A stretch of 64,000 nt of DNA from Clostridium sp. MD294 (GTDB lineage Bacteria > Bacillota > Clostridia > Lachnospirales > Anaerotignaceae). The DNA lies in contig NZ_CP097810.1 in assembly GCF_000364165.2 (NCBI RefSeq), positions 1,924,130 to 1,988,129 of the forward strand, given 5' to 3'. The translations under genes were made by a program, and so were the position numbers. A model generated the notes under the pieces. The model was given only the letters and a program-made list of their open reading frames with translations. It had not been told where the DNA came from and searched no databases. Of this stretch, positions 23,453 to 31,334 are shown one piece after another; positions within the stretch are counted from its first letter, which is position 1; every line of letters begins with the position of its first letter.

Positions 23453-23842
23453 ATGAAAATAGTAACTTTTGAACAGATTAAAAAAAGTTTACAAAGAGTA
23501 AAAGGGTATACATCAAGTAAAATCAGTGAACTTACTAACGCCACTGTTGCAGCAATAGAAGAAATAGAAAATAAAAAAGCTGATAAACCACAATATTTTT
23601 ATATTACAATTTCAACAAATGGATGGCAAAGTGACAGTAACATTTATCCAAAATACTATGATATTGTACTACAACAAGCAACAGAAGATAATAGAGCTGA
23701 CATAATTATACTGTCTCAAAGTATGAAAGTAGCAGTAAGTTGTGGATTTTGTGCTATTTCAGAGACATTTTCTGGAAAAGTAAGAGTAAGAGCAATGAAA
23801 CAGCCCATATCAGAAATAACAACAGAAATAATATTATATTGA
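23453..23842 (+). CDS. Putative tail/fibre tip protein, unknown
   Basis: 129 residues from ATG 23453, eight bases after AAAGGAGGT. Residues 1-45 form a helix like those in fibre connectors (ITFEQ-like TFEQIKKSLQRVKGYTSSKISEL). Residues 50-129 are strand-rich (YFYITISTNGWQSD, YYDIVLQQAT, IIILSQSMKVAVSCGF, KVRVRAMKQP) and resemble a small beta-sandwich. I do not recognise a family. Its place among fibre genes suggests a virion appendage protein. Confidence 0.55.
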   Translation: MKIVTFEQIKKSLQRVKGYTSSKISELTNATVAAIEEIENKKADKPQYFYITISTNGWQSDSNIYPKYYDIVLQQATEDNRADIIILSQSMKVAVSCGFCAISETFSGKVRVRAMKQPISEITTEIILY

Positions 23843-23854
23843 AAGGGTGATACT

Positions 23855-24520
23855 ATGATTGGAAGCGTAAATGTAGAGGGTGCAAGTCAAAATGATATAG
23901 AAGAAGTACAACAAAATATAGATAGTATAAAAGAATTGATAGGGCAAACAGCAAATACAGGTGGTACAGCATCAGCTGGAACAATCATGGCAAAACTGAA
24001 TAAATTGCTCACTGATTGGACAACGGCAAGAGCAGGTAAAATTGATACAATAAATAATGCTATAGGCACAACAGCAAATACAGGCGGAACGACTTCCTCA
24101 GGTACAGTAATGGCGAAGCTGAATAAGCTGTTGACAGATTGGACAAGTGCAAGAGCAAGTAAAATTGATACAATAAATACAAATGCTGCTAATTTAAATA
24201 CGAGACTTACAAGTACAAGAGCAGGATATTTAGATTTATTAAATAGAGGTGTTAGCATTAAGAATATACAAAGAGGATTTTTTTTTGTAAGTATAAAAAA
24301 TGGAATACCTGTAGAAGATGAATATAGAATAACATTATCAACAGTTGTACCTTCTAAAACTTTTATTTTAACTTCAGGTAAAATGTTTAATGCGTCTGGC
24401 ACTATAAGTGAAGATAACATTGATACTATAGGGACAACATATTTTATATATTTACCAGGATTTGCAGGGACTGCAAGTGGAAGTTATGGAGTACGCTGGC
24501 AAGCAATCGAATTTTATTGA
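23855..24520 (+). CDS. Tail fibre protein with two long tandem repeats
   Basis: 221 residues from ATG 23855 behind AAAGGGTGAT. Residues about 26-107 contain two copies of a roughly 39-residue unit: ANTGGT, GT-MAKLNKLLTDWT-ARA-KIDTINN. A third degenerate unit (RLTSTRAGYLDLLNRG) follows. The unit looks like a trimeric coiled-coil shaft. The C-terminal 90 residues, ending YGVRWQAIEFY, are a beta-rich tip such as those ending phage fibres. Unlike a fixed structural protein, the repeat number could vary between strains. Confidence 0.7.
   Translation: MIGSVNVEGASQNDIEEVQQNIDSIKELIGQTANTGGTASAGTIMAKLNKLLTDWTTARAGKIDTINNAIGTTANTGGTTSSGTVMAKLNKLLTDWTSARASKIDTINTNAANLNTRLTSTRAGYLDLLNRGVSIKNIQRGFFFVSIKNGIPVEDEYRITLSTVVPSKTFILTSGKMFNASGTISEDNIDTIGTTYFIYLPGFAGTASGSYGVRWQAIEFY
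23936..24178 (+). repeat. Two tandem ~115-base repeats in the fibre gene
   Basis: Copy 1 about 23944-24058, copy 2 about 24067-24175. Both encode the ANTGGT...KLNKLLTDWT...KIDTIN unit; many differences are silent (for example GCAAAACTG versus GCGAAGCTG), showing selection for the protein. Confidence 0.75.
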
Positions 24521-24541
24521 TTTATTAAGGGGGTATTTTAT

Positions 24542-24859
24542 ATGAGATATGCACAAATTAATAGCAACGGTGTTTGCTTTGCGGAGTCTTTTTTATCTGA
24601 AGAAGTAGATGCAGAGGATATGATACTTTTGACAGATGACGAACCTTCTCCGTTAGGGAAAAGGTATGTCAATGGTGTGTGGGAAGAAGTAGAGAAAGAA
24701 GAAATGCCACAACCACCATCTGACAGTGAAATCATTATGCAAAGTATATCAGAATTAGAATTACAGAATTTTGAGGCACAGCAAGAAAGGCGAGTGTTAG
24801 CACAACAAATGGTAGATTTAGAATTAGCAGTGTTAGAAGGAGGAAATGGAAATGTTTGA
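24542..24859 (+). CDS. Fibre-linked small protein, possible tail fibre assembly factor
   Basis: 105 residues from ATG 24542 (AAGGGGG upstream). It starts RYAQINSNGVCFAESFLSEEVDAEDMI, followed by SPLGKRYVNGVWEEVEK and an acidic helical C-terminus. The Y-A-x-I-x-x-x-G-V-C / GKRYVNGVWEEV pattern is common in small genes at the end of phage fibre clusters. They are thought to be fibre chaperones or tip proteins. It overlaps the XkdX gene by eight bases. Confidence 0.6.
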   Translation: MRYAQINSNGVCFAESFLSEEVDAEDMILLTDDEPSPLGKRYVNGVWEEVEKEEMPQPPSDSEIIMQSISELELQNFEAQQERRVLAQQMVDLELAVLEGGNGNV

Positions 24860-25004
24860 GATATTAAAACAAAGATATGAAAGGAATTTTGTGAGAAAAG
24901 ACCAGTTACAAAGATATGTAACGTTGGGGAAAATTACACAAAAGCAGTATTTAGAGATTGTAGGAGAAAAACAAGAAACAGAAAAAACTGAAAAAGAAGT
25001 TTAA
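24852..25004 (+). CDS. xkdX: XkdX family protein
   Basis: A 50-residue gene overlapping the previous one. It reads MFEILKQRYERNFVRKDQLQ at the start and continues with RYVTLGKITQKQYLEIVGE, the complete XkdX signature (short helix, R-K-D-Q-L-x-x-Y-V-x-x-G-K-I-T-x-x-x-Y-x-x-I-x-G). XkdX is the last small gene of PBSX-type tail operons and its function is unknown. A terminator follows directly, so it ends the structural operon. Confidence 0.88.
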   Translation: MFEILKQRYERNFVRKDQLQRYVTLGKITQKQYLEIVGEKQETEKTEKEV

Positions 25005-25047
25005 AAGAGTTTTAAAAAGCATTAAAACGTTTTTTAACTCTTTTTTT
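25003..25047 (+). terminator. Terminator after the structural operon
   Basis: AAAAGAGTT (25003-25011) pairs with AACTCTTTT (25036-25044), with further A-T pairs inside, followed by T's to 25047. It separates tail genes from the lysis genes. Confidence 0.7.
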
Positions 25048-25103
25048 ATTGAGATTTTTTGAGATGTTTTTCATTTTAGTATAAGGGAGAAGGGAGGAAT
25101 AGT

Positions 25104-25358
25104 ATGGAATGGGAAATTGTAACAGTAATGATTGCGTTGCTAGGGCTGATTGCTACAGTCACAAAGCCTATTATGAATTTGACAAATACCATTACAAAAT
25201 TAAATGATACTTGTGAGCATTTAGAGTCAAAAATGGAGAAATTTGAAAATCATAATCATGATAGTCATGTCAAAATATGGGCACACAATAATAAACAAGA
25301 TGAACAGCTAGCAGAACACGAGAATAGAATAAGTATATTAGAAGAAAGGAAGGTATAG
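25104..25358 (+). CDS. XhlA-like membrane protein of the lysis module
   Basis: 84 residues from ATG 25104 (AAGGGAGGA upstream). Residues 5-27 form one membrane helix (IVTVMIALLGLIATVTKPI), followed by a coiled-coil region KLNDTCEHLESKMEKFEN and HEN-RISILEERK. XhlA-type proteins (hemolysin XhlA) stand just before the holin in PBSX-like phages and assist lysis. Topology and place agree, but the orientation of membrane segment first and coiled coil second is opposite to classic XhlA, so the match is by context. Confidence 0.6.
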   Translation: MEWEIVTVMIALLGLIATVTKPIMNLTNTITKLNDTCEHLESKMEKFENHNHDSHVKIWAHNNKQDEQLAEHENRISILEERKV

Positions 25359-25360
25359 CT

Positions 25361-25627
25361 ATGAAAAAAATCAACTGGAAGGTAAGGGCAAAAAATCCGT
25401 ATTTTTGGTTTGGATTGGTGGCGATAGTGTTGGCAGCTGTTGGTGCAAAACCAGAAATGTTTACAAGTTGGGAGATACTCATAACACAAGTGAAGCAGCT
25501 TTTTGGTAATCCTTTTGCATTAGGTTGTGTTATTGTGGCAATTGTGGGCTATATCAATGACCCTACTACAGAAGGTATTACAGATAGTAAACAGGCATTA
25601 CAGTACAGTAAGCCTAAAAGGGATTGA
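25361..25627 (+). CDS. Holin, phi-LC3 family
   Basis: 88 residues from ATG 25361 (AAGGAAGG at 25347-25354). The opening KKINWKVRAKNPYFWFGLVAIVL is the phi-LC3 / Phage_holin_1 signature, with a first membrane helix at 15-28 and a second in PFALGCVIVAIVGYI (50-64), then DPTTEGITDSKQAL, the conserved post-helix box. Holins perforate the membrane at a set time and release the endolysin. It is followed by a methyltransferase gene rather than directly by the endolysin. Confidence 0.9.
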   Translation: MKKINWKVRAKNPYFWFGLVAIVLAAVGAKPEMFTSWEILITQVKQLFGNPFALGCVIVAIVGYINDPTTEGITDSKQALQYSKPKRD

Positions 25628-25637
25628 GGTGATATAT

Positions 25638-26441
25638 GTGGATAATATCATAAATTTACTACAGGGGGATTGTCTGAAATTGATGGACAATATACCAGAT
25701 AAAAGTATTGATTTAATTCTCTGTGATATACCATATGGTACTACAAAATTAGATTTTGATAAACAACCATTACATTTAAACACATTATGGAAACATTATA
25801 ACAGAATAATAAAAGATAATGCTGCAATACTTCTTTTTTCTGCACAGCCTTTTACAACAGATTTGATTTGCAGTAATCGAAAAATGTTTCGTTATGAGAT
25901 TATATGGAAAAAAACGCTTCCCTCAGGATTTCTGAATGCTAAAAAAATGCCAATGAGAATACATGAAAATATCTGTGTATTTTATAAACATTTGCCCGTT
26001 TATCACCCCAAAATGTATGTATTAAGTGAACACGAAATAAAACAAAAAGGGCTGCAAATAGGGAGAAAACGTGTAGCAAAAAAAGGCATCTGTAAGCAAT
26101 ATGGAAAATATACAAAAGGCAGTTATACAGAAAAAGGAACAAGATACCCTAAAGATGTAATAGAGTTTTCTAATTGGAATGGAGCATTATTTGGAAACAC
26201 TGAAAATGCTACAAAACACCCTACTCAAAAACCTATTCCTCTTTTGGAATATCTTATCAATACCTATTCTAACGAACAAGATGTAATACTTGATAATTGT
26301 ATGGGGAGCGGTAGTACAGGTATTGCTTGCATCAACACAAATAGAAAATTTATAGGTATGGAAATTGATAAAAACTATTTTGATATTGCAAAACAAAGAA
26401 TAGAAAACAGTTTAACAGCTAATACAGAGGAAAAGGATTGA
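25638..26441 (+). CDS. Orphan DNA methyltransferase (N6-adenine or N4-cytosine, beta class)
   Basis: 267 residues from GTG 25638 (GAGGTGAT at 25625-25632); the longer frame from 25527 overlaps the holin. Order is motif IV first: SIDLILCDIPYGTT with DIPY instead of the usual DPPY (about residue 32), then a target-recognition-like region with HENICVFYKHLPVYHP, then HPTQKPIPLLEYLI and motif I DNCMGSGSTGIACI with FIGMEID (about 225-245). This is the beta arrangement. No restriction enzyme gene is adjacent. Phages use such enzymes against host restriction; a late-operon place between holin and endolysin is uncommon. Confidence 0.88.
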   Translation: MDNIINLLQGDCLKLMDNIPDKSIDLILCDIPYGTTKLDFDKQPLHLNTLWKHYNRIIKDNAAILLFSAQPFTTDLICSNRKMFRYEIIWKKTLPSGFLNAKKMPMRIHENICVFYKHLPVYHPKMYVLSEHEIKQKGLQIGRKRVAKKGICKQYGKYTKGSYTEKGTRYPKDVIEFSNWNGALFGNTENATKHPTQKPIPLLEYLINTYSNEQDVILDNCMGSGSTGIACINTNRKFIGMEIDKNYFDIAKQRIENSLTANTEEKD

Positions 26442-26451
26442 GGTGATAAAT

Positions 26452-27132
26452 ATGGAGATAAAAGAAATTTTAGCACACACAAGCAATTACAATGAGGGCA
26501 GAAAACAACCCATACAGTTTATTGTAGTACACTATACTGCGAATAATGGTGACAGGGCAGAAAGCAACGGCAATTATTTCAGTCAACCAAATAGAAATGC
26601 TTCGGCTCATTATTTTGTAGATGAAAGCAATGTAGTACAAAGTGTAAAAGATAGCGATACCGCTTGGCATTGTGGAGCGAAAAGCTACAAACACCCCAAA
26701 TGCAGGAATGATAACAGTATTGGTGTTGAAATGTGTAGTGAAAAAGATGACAAAGGGCAATACTACATAAACCAAGCAACACAATATACAGCGATTGAGT
26801 TAATAAAGGTGCTTATGGCAAAATACAGTGTGCCTATAGGAAATGTAATAAGGCACTATGATGTGACGGGCAAAATGTGCCCAGAACCTTTTATTAGAAA
26901 CCAAGTGCAATGGTTAGACTTTAAGCAGAAATTGATAGAACAAAAAGAAGGTGAAAACGAAATGATATATAATTATGTTGATGAAAATATGCCAGATTGG
27001 GCAAAGTCAACGGTACAAAAACTGATTGATAAAGGTGCACTAAAAGGAAATGAAAAAGGGGAATTGTTGTTAACTGGTACAATGTTGAGGCTATTTGTAA
27101 TACACGACAGAATGGGTATATATGACAGATAA
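26452..27132 (+). CDS. Endolysin: N-acetylmuramoyl-L-alanine amidase (Amidase_2)
   Basis: 226 residues from ATG 26452, five bases after GAGGTGAT. The catalytic domain (1-160) has zinc ligands in FIVVHYTAN (His) and RHYDVTGKMCPEP (His, with the Cys replacing the usual Asp-adjacent Cys/Asp), and WHCGAK and NSIGVEMC boxes. The C-terminal 55 residues (YNYVDENMPDWAKSTVQKLI, then KGALKGNEKGELLLTG) are a small domain common in Clostridia amidases. It cleaves the bond between muramic acid and L-Ala of the stem peptide to lyse the host. A terminator stem overlaps its stop. Confidence 0.93.
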   Translation: MEIKEILAHTSNYNEGRKQPIQFIVVHYTANNGDRAESNGNYFSQPNRNASAHYFVDESNVVQSVKDSDTAWHCGAKSYKHPKCRNDNSIGVEMCSEKDDKGQYYINQATQYTAIELIKVLMAKYSVPIGNVIRHYDVTGKMCPEPFIRNQVQWLDFKQKLIEQKEGENEMIYNYVDENMPDWAKSTVQKLIDKGALKGNEKGELLLTGTMLRLFVIHDRMGIYDR

Positions 27133-27151
27133 GAGGGAAAAATCCCTCTTA
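27130..27151 (+). terminator. Terminator of the lysis operon
   Basis: TAAGAGGGA / TCCCTCTTA with an AAAA loop; the stop codon lies in the stem. The T-run after it is weak (TATTATATC). Confidence 0.6.
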
Positions 27152-27449
27152 TATTATATCATAAAAGCCGTCCTGCAACTTTGTTTTTTGTCCTTTTTTT
27201 GTCCCTTTTCTATACAAAACAACGCATATATTTTTATAAATTTTAAAATAGTTTATTTCAAAAATGCTTTAAATTCAATAAATTATATAATATTTGTTTC
27301 AATTCACAAGTGATATTATATTGTGTATTGAAATAATTTCATTTATAAAAAGCCCCTTATTATACTTATCGGTACAATAAGGGGCTTTTATTTGTTTTTA
27401 AATTGATTTATTATATAAATATAAGTATTTTAAAAAGGTGGGCATATAT
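27133..27449. other. Phage-host junction region, no gene
   Basis: This 317-base AT-rich gap holds the lysis-operon stem, a stronger terminator at 27348-27395 and, next to cobT, a weak promoter TTGTTT (27392)-16-TATAAA (27414). The right end of the prophage must lie about here because phage genes stop and host genes begin. No tRNA, no obvious attachment repeat (the left end is not in the window) and no cobalamin riboswitch are seen. A 63-codon frame at 27122-27313 is not convincing. Confidence 0.6.
27348..27395 (+). terminator. Strong terminator before cobT
   Basis: AAAAGCCCCTTATT (27348-27361) and AATAAGGGGCTTTT (27376-27389) form a perfect 14-pair stem with T-rich DNA on the 3' side. The stem is symmetric, so it may also act on the minus strand. 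Confidence 0.88.
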
Positions 27450-28535
27450 ATGAAAGAGATAAAACAAGTGATAAATAATATACAACCTCTTTTTGAAAAG
27501 GCAATGAAAGAGGCAAAACAATATCAGGATAATTTAATAAAGCCTATAGGTAGTTTAGGTAGAATAGAAGAATTAGCAATTACTATTTCTGGTATTACGG
27601 GAAATATACAAAACAAATTAGATAAAAAAGCAATTATAGTAATGTGTGCAGATAATGGTGTATATAAAGAAGGTGTTAGTACAGCACCGCAAGAAGTGAC
27701 AGCAGTACAAACATATAATATGTTAGAGGGAATGACGGGTATTTCTATATTATCAAGACAATTAAATATAGATTTAAAAATTGTAGACATCGGAATTAAC
27801 GGCAATATAACACACCCACAACTTATTTATAAAAAAATTAATTATGGTACAAAAAATAGTGCAGAACAGGAAGCTATGACAAAACAGGAAATGGAAAAAG
27901 CAATTTATACAGGTTTTGAATTAGTAAAACAACTCAAACAACAAGGCTATAAAATATTAGGAACGGGAGAAATGGGAATTAGCAATACTACTACAGCAAC
28001 ATCAGTAATTATAGCATTAACAGGCTGTAATGTAGAAGAAGCAACAGGAAAAGGGGCAGGACTAACAGAGGAGTTATTTCAAAAGAAAAAAGAAGTTTTA
28101 AAAAGAATATTACAATTACATCATAATATGGATAGAAAAAATGCTTTTGAAGTAGTACAAAAGGTAGGCGGGTTTGATATTGCGGGACTTATGGGTTGTT
28201 TTTTAGGTGCAGCTTATTATAGAATACCTATTATAGTAGATGGTGTAATATCCATTAGTGCAGCATTAGCAGCGTGTGTATGTCAGCCTTTGGTAAAACA
28301 ATATTTATTAGCTTCTCATCAATCAGCAGAACCTGCCTATCATATTGCAGCAGAAAAAATTGGATTACATGCTTATTTTGATTTAGAAATGAGATTAGGA
28401 GAAGGTACAGGCTGCCCTTTTACAATGTATTTAGCAGATGCAGCAACGAAAATTATGGCAGAAATGGCGACATTTGAACAGGGGAATGTAGACAAATCAA
28501 ATTACATAGACATTAGAGAGGATAAAACAATATGA
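27450..28535 (+). CDS. cobT: Nicotinate-nucleotide-dimethylbenzimidazole phosphoribosyltransferase CobT
   Basis: 361 residues from ATG 27450 (AAAAGGTGG at 27433-27441; GTG 27438 is in frame but inside that site). It makes alpha-ribazole phosphate for the lower loop of cobalamin. Family marks are DNLIKPIGSLGRIEELA near residue 25, MCADNGVYKEGVS, GTGEMGISNTTTATSVI, GGFDIAGLMGC and the C-terminal RLGEGTG with the catalytic Glu. Length is normal. It heads a cobT-cobU-cobS-cobC operon with four-base overlaps, the nucleotide-loop assembly pathway. Confidence 0.96.
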   Translation: MKEIKQVINNIQPLFEKAMKEAKQYQDNLIKPIGSLGRIEELAITISGITGNIQNKLDKKAIIVMCADNGVYKEGVSTAPQEVTAVQTYNMLEGMTGISILSRQLNIDLKIVDIGINGNITHPQLIYKKINYGTKNSAEQEAMTKQEMEKAIYTGFELVKQLKQQGYKILGTGEMGISNTTTATSVIIALTGCNVEEATGKGAGLTEELFQKKKEVLKRILQLHHNMDRKNAFEVVQKVGGFDIAGLMGCFLGAAYYRIPIIVDGVISISAALAACVCQPLVKQYLLASHQSAEPAYHIAAEKIGLHAYFDLEMRLGEGTGCPFTMYLADAATKIMAEMATFEQGNVDKSNYIDIREDKTI

Positions 28536-29080
28536 TATTAGTAACAGGTGGTGACAGAAGTGGAAAGAGTGCTTTTGCAGAAAATTTAGCAAAAAAAACA
28601 GAGGGAAAAGTACTTTATATTGCTACAGCTAAAATAATGGATAAAGAAATGGAAAACCGTATTCAAAAACATAAACAACGCCGTCCACAACAGTGGGATA
28701 CATTAGAAAGCTATATTCATTTGGGAGAAAAAATAAAAAATGCACAAAAGAAATATCATTGTATATTATTAGATTGTATTACAATGCTTTTAACAAATTT
28801 GATATTTGAATATAGTAAAACAGATGATATTGAAAATATGGATTTTATAGAACTAGAAAATAAAATAGTAAAAGAATTAGAAGAAATTGCCGAAGTTTGT
28901 AGTATATCAAAAAGTGAAGTAATTATCGTAACAGGAGAGATAGGGCTGGGTATTGTACCAATGGATAAATTAAGCAGACATTTTAGAGATATTATAGGAA
29001 GTGTCAATCAGATATTAGCACAAAAAGCAAATGAAGTATATTTTGTAGTATCTGGTATTGCTATGAAAATAAAGGGGTGA
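28532..29080 (+). CDS. cobU: Adenosylcobinamide kinase / guanylyltransferase CobU
   Basis: 182 residues, ATG 28532 overlapping cobT by four bases. Walker A GGDRSGKS at residues 6-13, then HKQRRPQQWDTLE (the conserved H-x-x-R-R-P-x-x-W-x-T-x-E with the guanylylated His) and ILLDCITMLLTNL, and TGEIGLGIVP. The enzyme phosphorylates adenosylcobinamide and then attaches GMP, giving the activated intermediate for CobS. Length is standard (about 180). Confidence 0.95.
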   Translation: MILVTGGDRSGKSAFAENLAKKTEGKVLYIATAKIMDKEMENRIQKHKQRRPQQWDTLESYIHLGEKIKNAQKKYHCILLDCITMLLTNLIFEYSKTDDIENMDFIELENKIVKELEEIAEVCSISKSEVIIVTGEIGLGIVPMDKLSRHFRDIIGSVNQILAQKANEVYFVVSGIAMKIKG

Positions 29081-29835
29081 CTATATTGCAGTTATTTTGG
29101 AGTACAGTTAGTTTTTTAACAATATTACCAGTACCTACTTCAAATAAAATATTGCCTCAAGAGGAATTTTCAAAGGGAATATTATTTTATACACTAATAG
29201 GACTTTTAGTAGGACTGATTGATTATATTTGTTATGGAGCAATAGTATTTTTTTTCAAAATGCCTTTAATAGGGGCAGTTTTTGCAGTACTTTCTGAAAC
29301 GATAGTAACAGGAGGGTTTCATTTAGATGGTTTAGCAGATACTTGTGATGGTTTTTTTTCAGCAAGAAAAAAAGAAAAAATGATTGAAATTATGAAAGAT
29401 AGCAGAGTAGGCACTAATGGTGCATTAGCATTACTGTTTGACATACTATTAAAAATAGTATTTTTGGTATCAATGACAGAAAGTGATGGATATTTAGCGG
29501 TATTGCTTGCACCAGTGGCAGGAAAAATGGCAACACCTATATTAATGAAAAGTAATTATGCTAAAGAGCAGTCAGGCTTAGGAAGTTTGTATTTAACACA
29601 AAAATATACAAAATATATGATAGCAGCGGTTTTGATAGGTATAGCACTTTTAGCAGGTTTTTTACAAATGAAAAGTATTTTACCTATAATAACAGTATTA
29701 CTTTTTGGTTTTCTTTTTAGAGAATATTGCCAGCATAAAATTGGTGGTATGACAGGCGATACATTAGGAGCTGGTTATGAACTTTCAGAAATCGTATTTT
29801 TAGCAGTAATGACTTTACAAGGGGGAATAGTATGA
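29077..29835 (+). CDS. cobS: Adenosylcobinamide-GDP ribazoletransferase CobS
   Basis: 252 residues from GTG 29077 in a GTGA overlap with cobU (TTG 29086 is an alternative). A polytopic membrane protein with about six hydrophobic segments. Signatures: FLTILPVP at the start, GGFHLDGLADTCDGFFSARKKEKMIEIMKDSRVGTNG in the centre (read as two boxes, HLDGLADTxDG and DSRxGTxG, with metal-binding acids), and GMTGDTLGAGYELSE near the end. It joins alpha-ribazole to adenosylcobinamide-GDP in the cytoplasmic membrane. Confidence 0.94.
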   Translation: MTILQLFWSTVSFLTILPVPTSNKILPQEEFSKGILFYTLIGLLVGLIDYICYGAIVFFFKMPLIGAVFAVLSETIVTGGFHLDGLADTCDGFFSARKKEKMIEIMKDSRVGTNGALALLFDILLKIVFLVSMTESDGYLAVLLAPVAGKMATPILMKSNYAKEQSGLGSLYLTQKYTKYMIAAVLIGIALLAGFLQMKSILPIITVLLFGFLFREYCQHKIGGMTGDTLGAGYELSEIVFLAVMTLQGGIV

Positions 29836-30437
29836 AATTATATTTAGTACGTCACGGACAAACAGATATGAATAAAGAAAAGCTATATTATGGTTGGACA
29901 GATTGTCCTATTAATGAAATAGGAATAAAACAAGCACAGACATTATATGGATTTTTTAAAAATGTGGTGTGTGATAAAGTAATTACAAGTGATTTAAAAC
30001 GTTCTGTAGAAACAGCAGAAATTATTACAAAAGGAAAAAATATCGTATTAGATAAAAGAAAAGAATTTCGAGAGTTAAATTTCGGACTTTGGGAAGGAAA
30101 ACATTATAAAATATTACAACAAGAATATCCAGAAGCCTTTGAACAATGGGGAAAAGATTGGAAAAATTTTTGTATACCTGAGGGAGAGGCATTTTTTGCA
30201 TTTTATGAAAGAATTAGAAAAGCATTGGAACAAGTAATAAAAGAAACGGCAGAGGAAGAAACAGTGCTTTTAGTAACACATAATGGTGTTATGAGTGTTA
30301 TGCTTTGTGTTTTAACAGGGGCAGGATATGACGGTTTTTGGAAGTTCTTTTTAGAGCAAGAAACCTATTCTCTTGTGTCTGTGACAAAAGGACATATTAC
30401 AATAGAAAAAATAAATTGCCCTGTAAAGAATTTTTGA
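29832..30437 (+). CDS. cobC: Histidine phosphatase, probable alpha-ribazole phosphatase CobC
   Basis: 201 residues, ATG 29832 overlapping cobS by four bases. The phosphohistidine loop VRHGQTDMN is at residues 6-14, with a second Arg in SDLKRSVETAE, the FRELNFGLWEGKHY box and the second catalytic His in VTHNGVMSVML. The fold is shared with phosphoglycerate mutases, so specificity comes from context: it closes the cobTUS operon, where CobC removes phosphate from alpha-ribazole phosphate or cobalamin phosphate. Confidence 0.88.
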   Translation: MKLYLVRHGQTDMNKEKLYYGWTDCPINEIGIKQAQTLYGFFKNVVCDKVITSDLKRSVETAEIITKGKNIVLDKRKEFRELNFGLWEGKHYKILQQEYPEAFEQWGKDWKNFCIPEGEAFFAFYERIRKALEQVIKETAEEETVLLVTHNGVMSVMLCVLTGAGYDGFWKFFLEQETYSLVSVTKGHITIEKINCPVKNF

Positions 30438-30514
30438 AAGTATTGCGGTTCTTTTTTTGTTGTGGTAGTATAAAATAGAAAATTTTGTAATATAACTGCA
30501 AAGGGGAGAATGGT

Positions 30515-31222
30515 ATGAAAAAATTAGAAATGCTTTATGAAGGAAAAGCAAAAAAAGTGTACAAAACAGAAGATGAAAATTTGTATATTGTAGATTACAA
30601 AGACGATGCAACTGCATTTAATGGATTGAAAAAAGGTTCTATTGCAGGAAAAGGTGTTATCAATAATAAAATGACAAATATTGTATTTCAATATTTAGCA
30701 GAAAATGGTGTTGAAAATCATTTTGTAAAAGAAATTAGTGATAGAGAAACACTTGTAAAAAAAGTAAAAATTGTACCATTAGAGGTTATTGTAAGAAATA
30801 TTGCAGCAGGAAGCTTTTCTAAAAAATTTGGGGTAGAGGAAGGTACACCATTAAAAAATGCAGTACTAGAGTTTTCTTATAAAAATGATGCTTTAGGTGA
30901 CCCTATGATAAATAATATGCAAATTACAGCCATTGGTATAGCAACAGAACAAGAATTAAAAACAATTTCTGAAAGTGCATTAAAAATAAATGAATTGATG
31001 AAAAAATTCTTTATAGAAAGAGATATTATATTAGTAGATTTTAAAATAGAATTTGGTAAATATGGTGATAAAATAATACTTGCTGATGAAGTTTCTCCTG
31101 ATACCTGTCGCCTTTGGGACGCAAATACAAAACAAAAATTAGATAAAGATAGATTTCGTAGAGATTTGGGTGGCATAGAAGAAGCTTATGAAGAAGTTTG
31201 GAAAAGAATTACGTCAAAATAA
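30515..31222 (+). CDS. purC: Phosphoribosylaminoimidazole-succinocarboxamide synthase PurC
   Basis: 235 residues from ATG 30515 (AAAGGGGAGA upstream). SAICAR synthetase, the purine step joining aspartate to CAIR. Marks: LYEGKAKKVYKT at residues 7-18, DYKDDATAFNG, the substrate loop PLEVIVRNIAAGSFSKKFG, LVDFKIEFGKYGDKIILADEVSPDTCRLWD and LDKDRFRRDLG. Length is standard. No other pur genes flank it except purB 1.2 kb downstream, with two unrelated small genes between. No guanine or PurR-like box is evident in the short leader. Confidence 0.96.
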   Translation: MKKLEMLYEGKAKKVYKTEDENLYIVDYKDDATAFNGLKKGSIAGKGVINNKMTNIVFQYLAENGVENHFVKEISDRETLVKKVKIVPLEVIVRNIAAGSFSKKFGVEEGTPLKNAVLEFSYKNDALGDPMINNMQITAIGIATEQELKTISESALKINELMKKFFIERDIILVDFKIEFGKYGDKIILADEVSPDTCRLWDANTKQKLDKDRFRRDLGGIEEAYEEVWKRITSK

Positions 31223-31334
31223 AACTCCCTTTTAGAAATTATGTATCTACTAAAAATAAGCCTATCAATATACATTATAGGTATTAGGGAAATATATTAA
31301 AATACGAAGTATACATCGGAATTTGGAGTGAATT

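Noticed and set aside
23936-24178. Possible duplication by a mobile element
   Set aside because: The repeats are in-frame fibre shaft units with silent differences and no terminal inverted repeats.
23887-24420. 177-codon minus-strand frame opposite the tail fibre gene
   Set aside because: It mirrors the coding bias and the repeats of the plus-strand fibre gene; no start signal or context.
27122-27313. 63-codon frame after the endolysin
   Set aside because: It starts inside the endolysin end, passes through a terminator stem, has no ribosome site, and its Phe/Ile-rich text is what AT-rich non-coding DNA gives.
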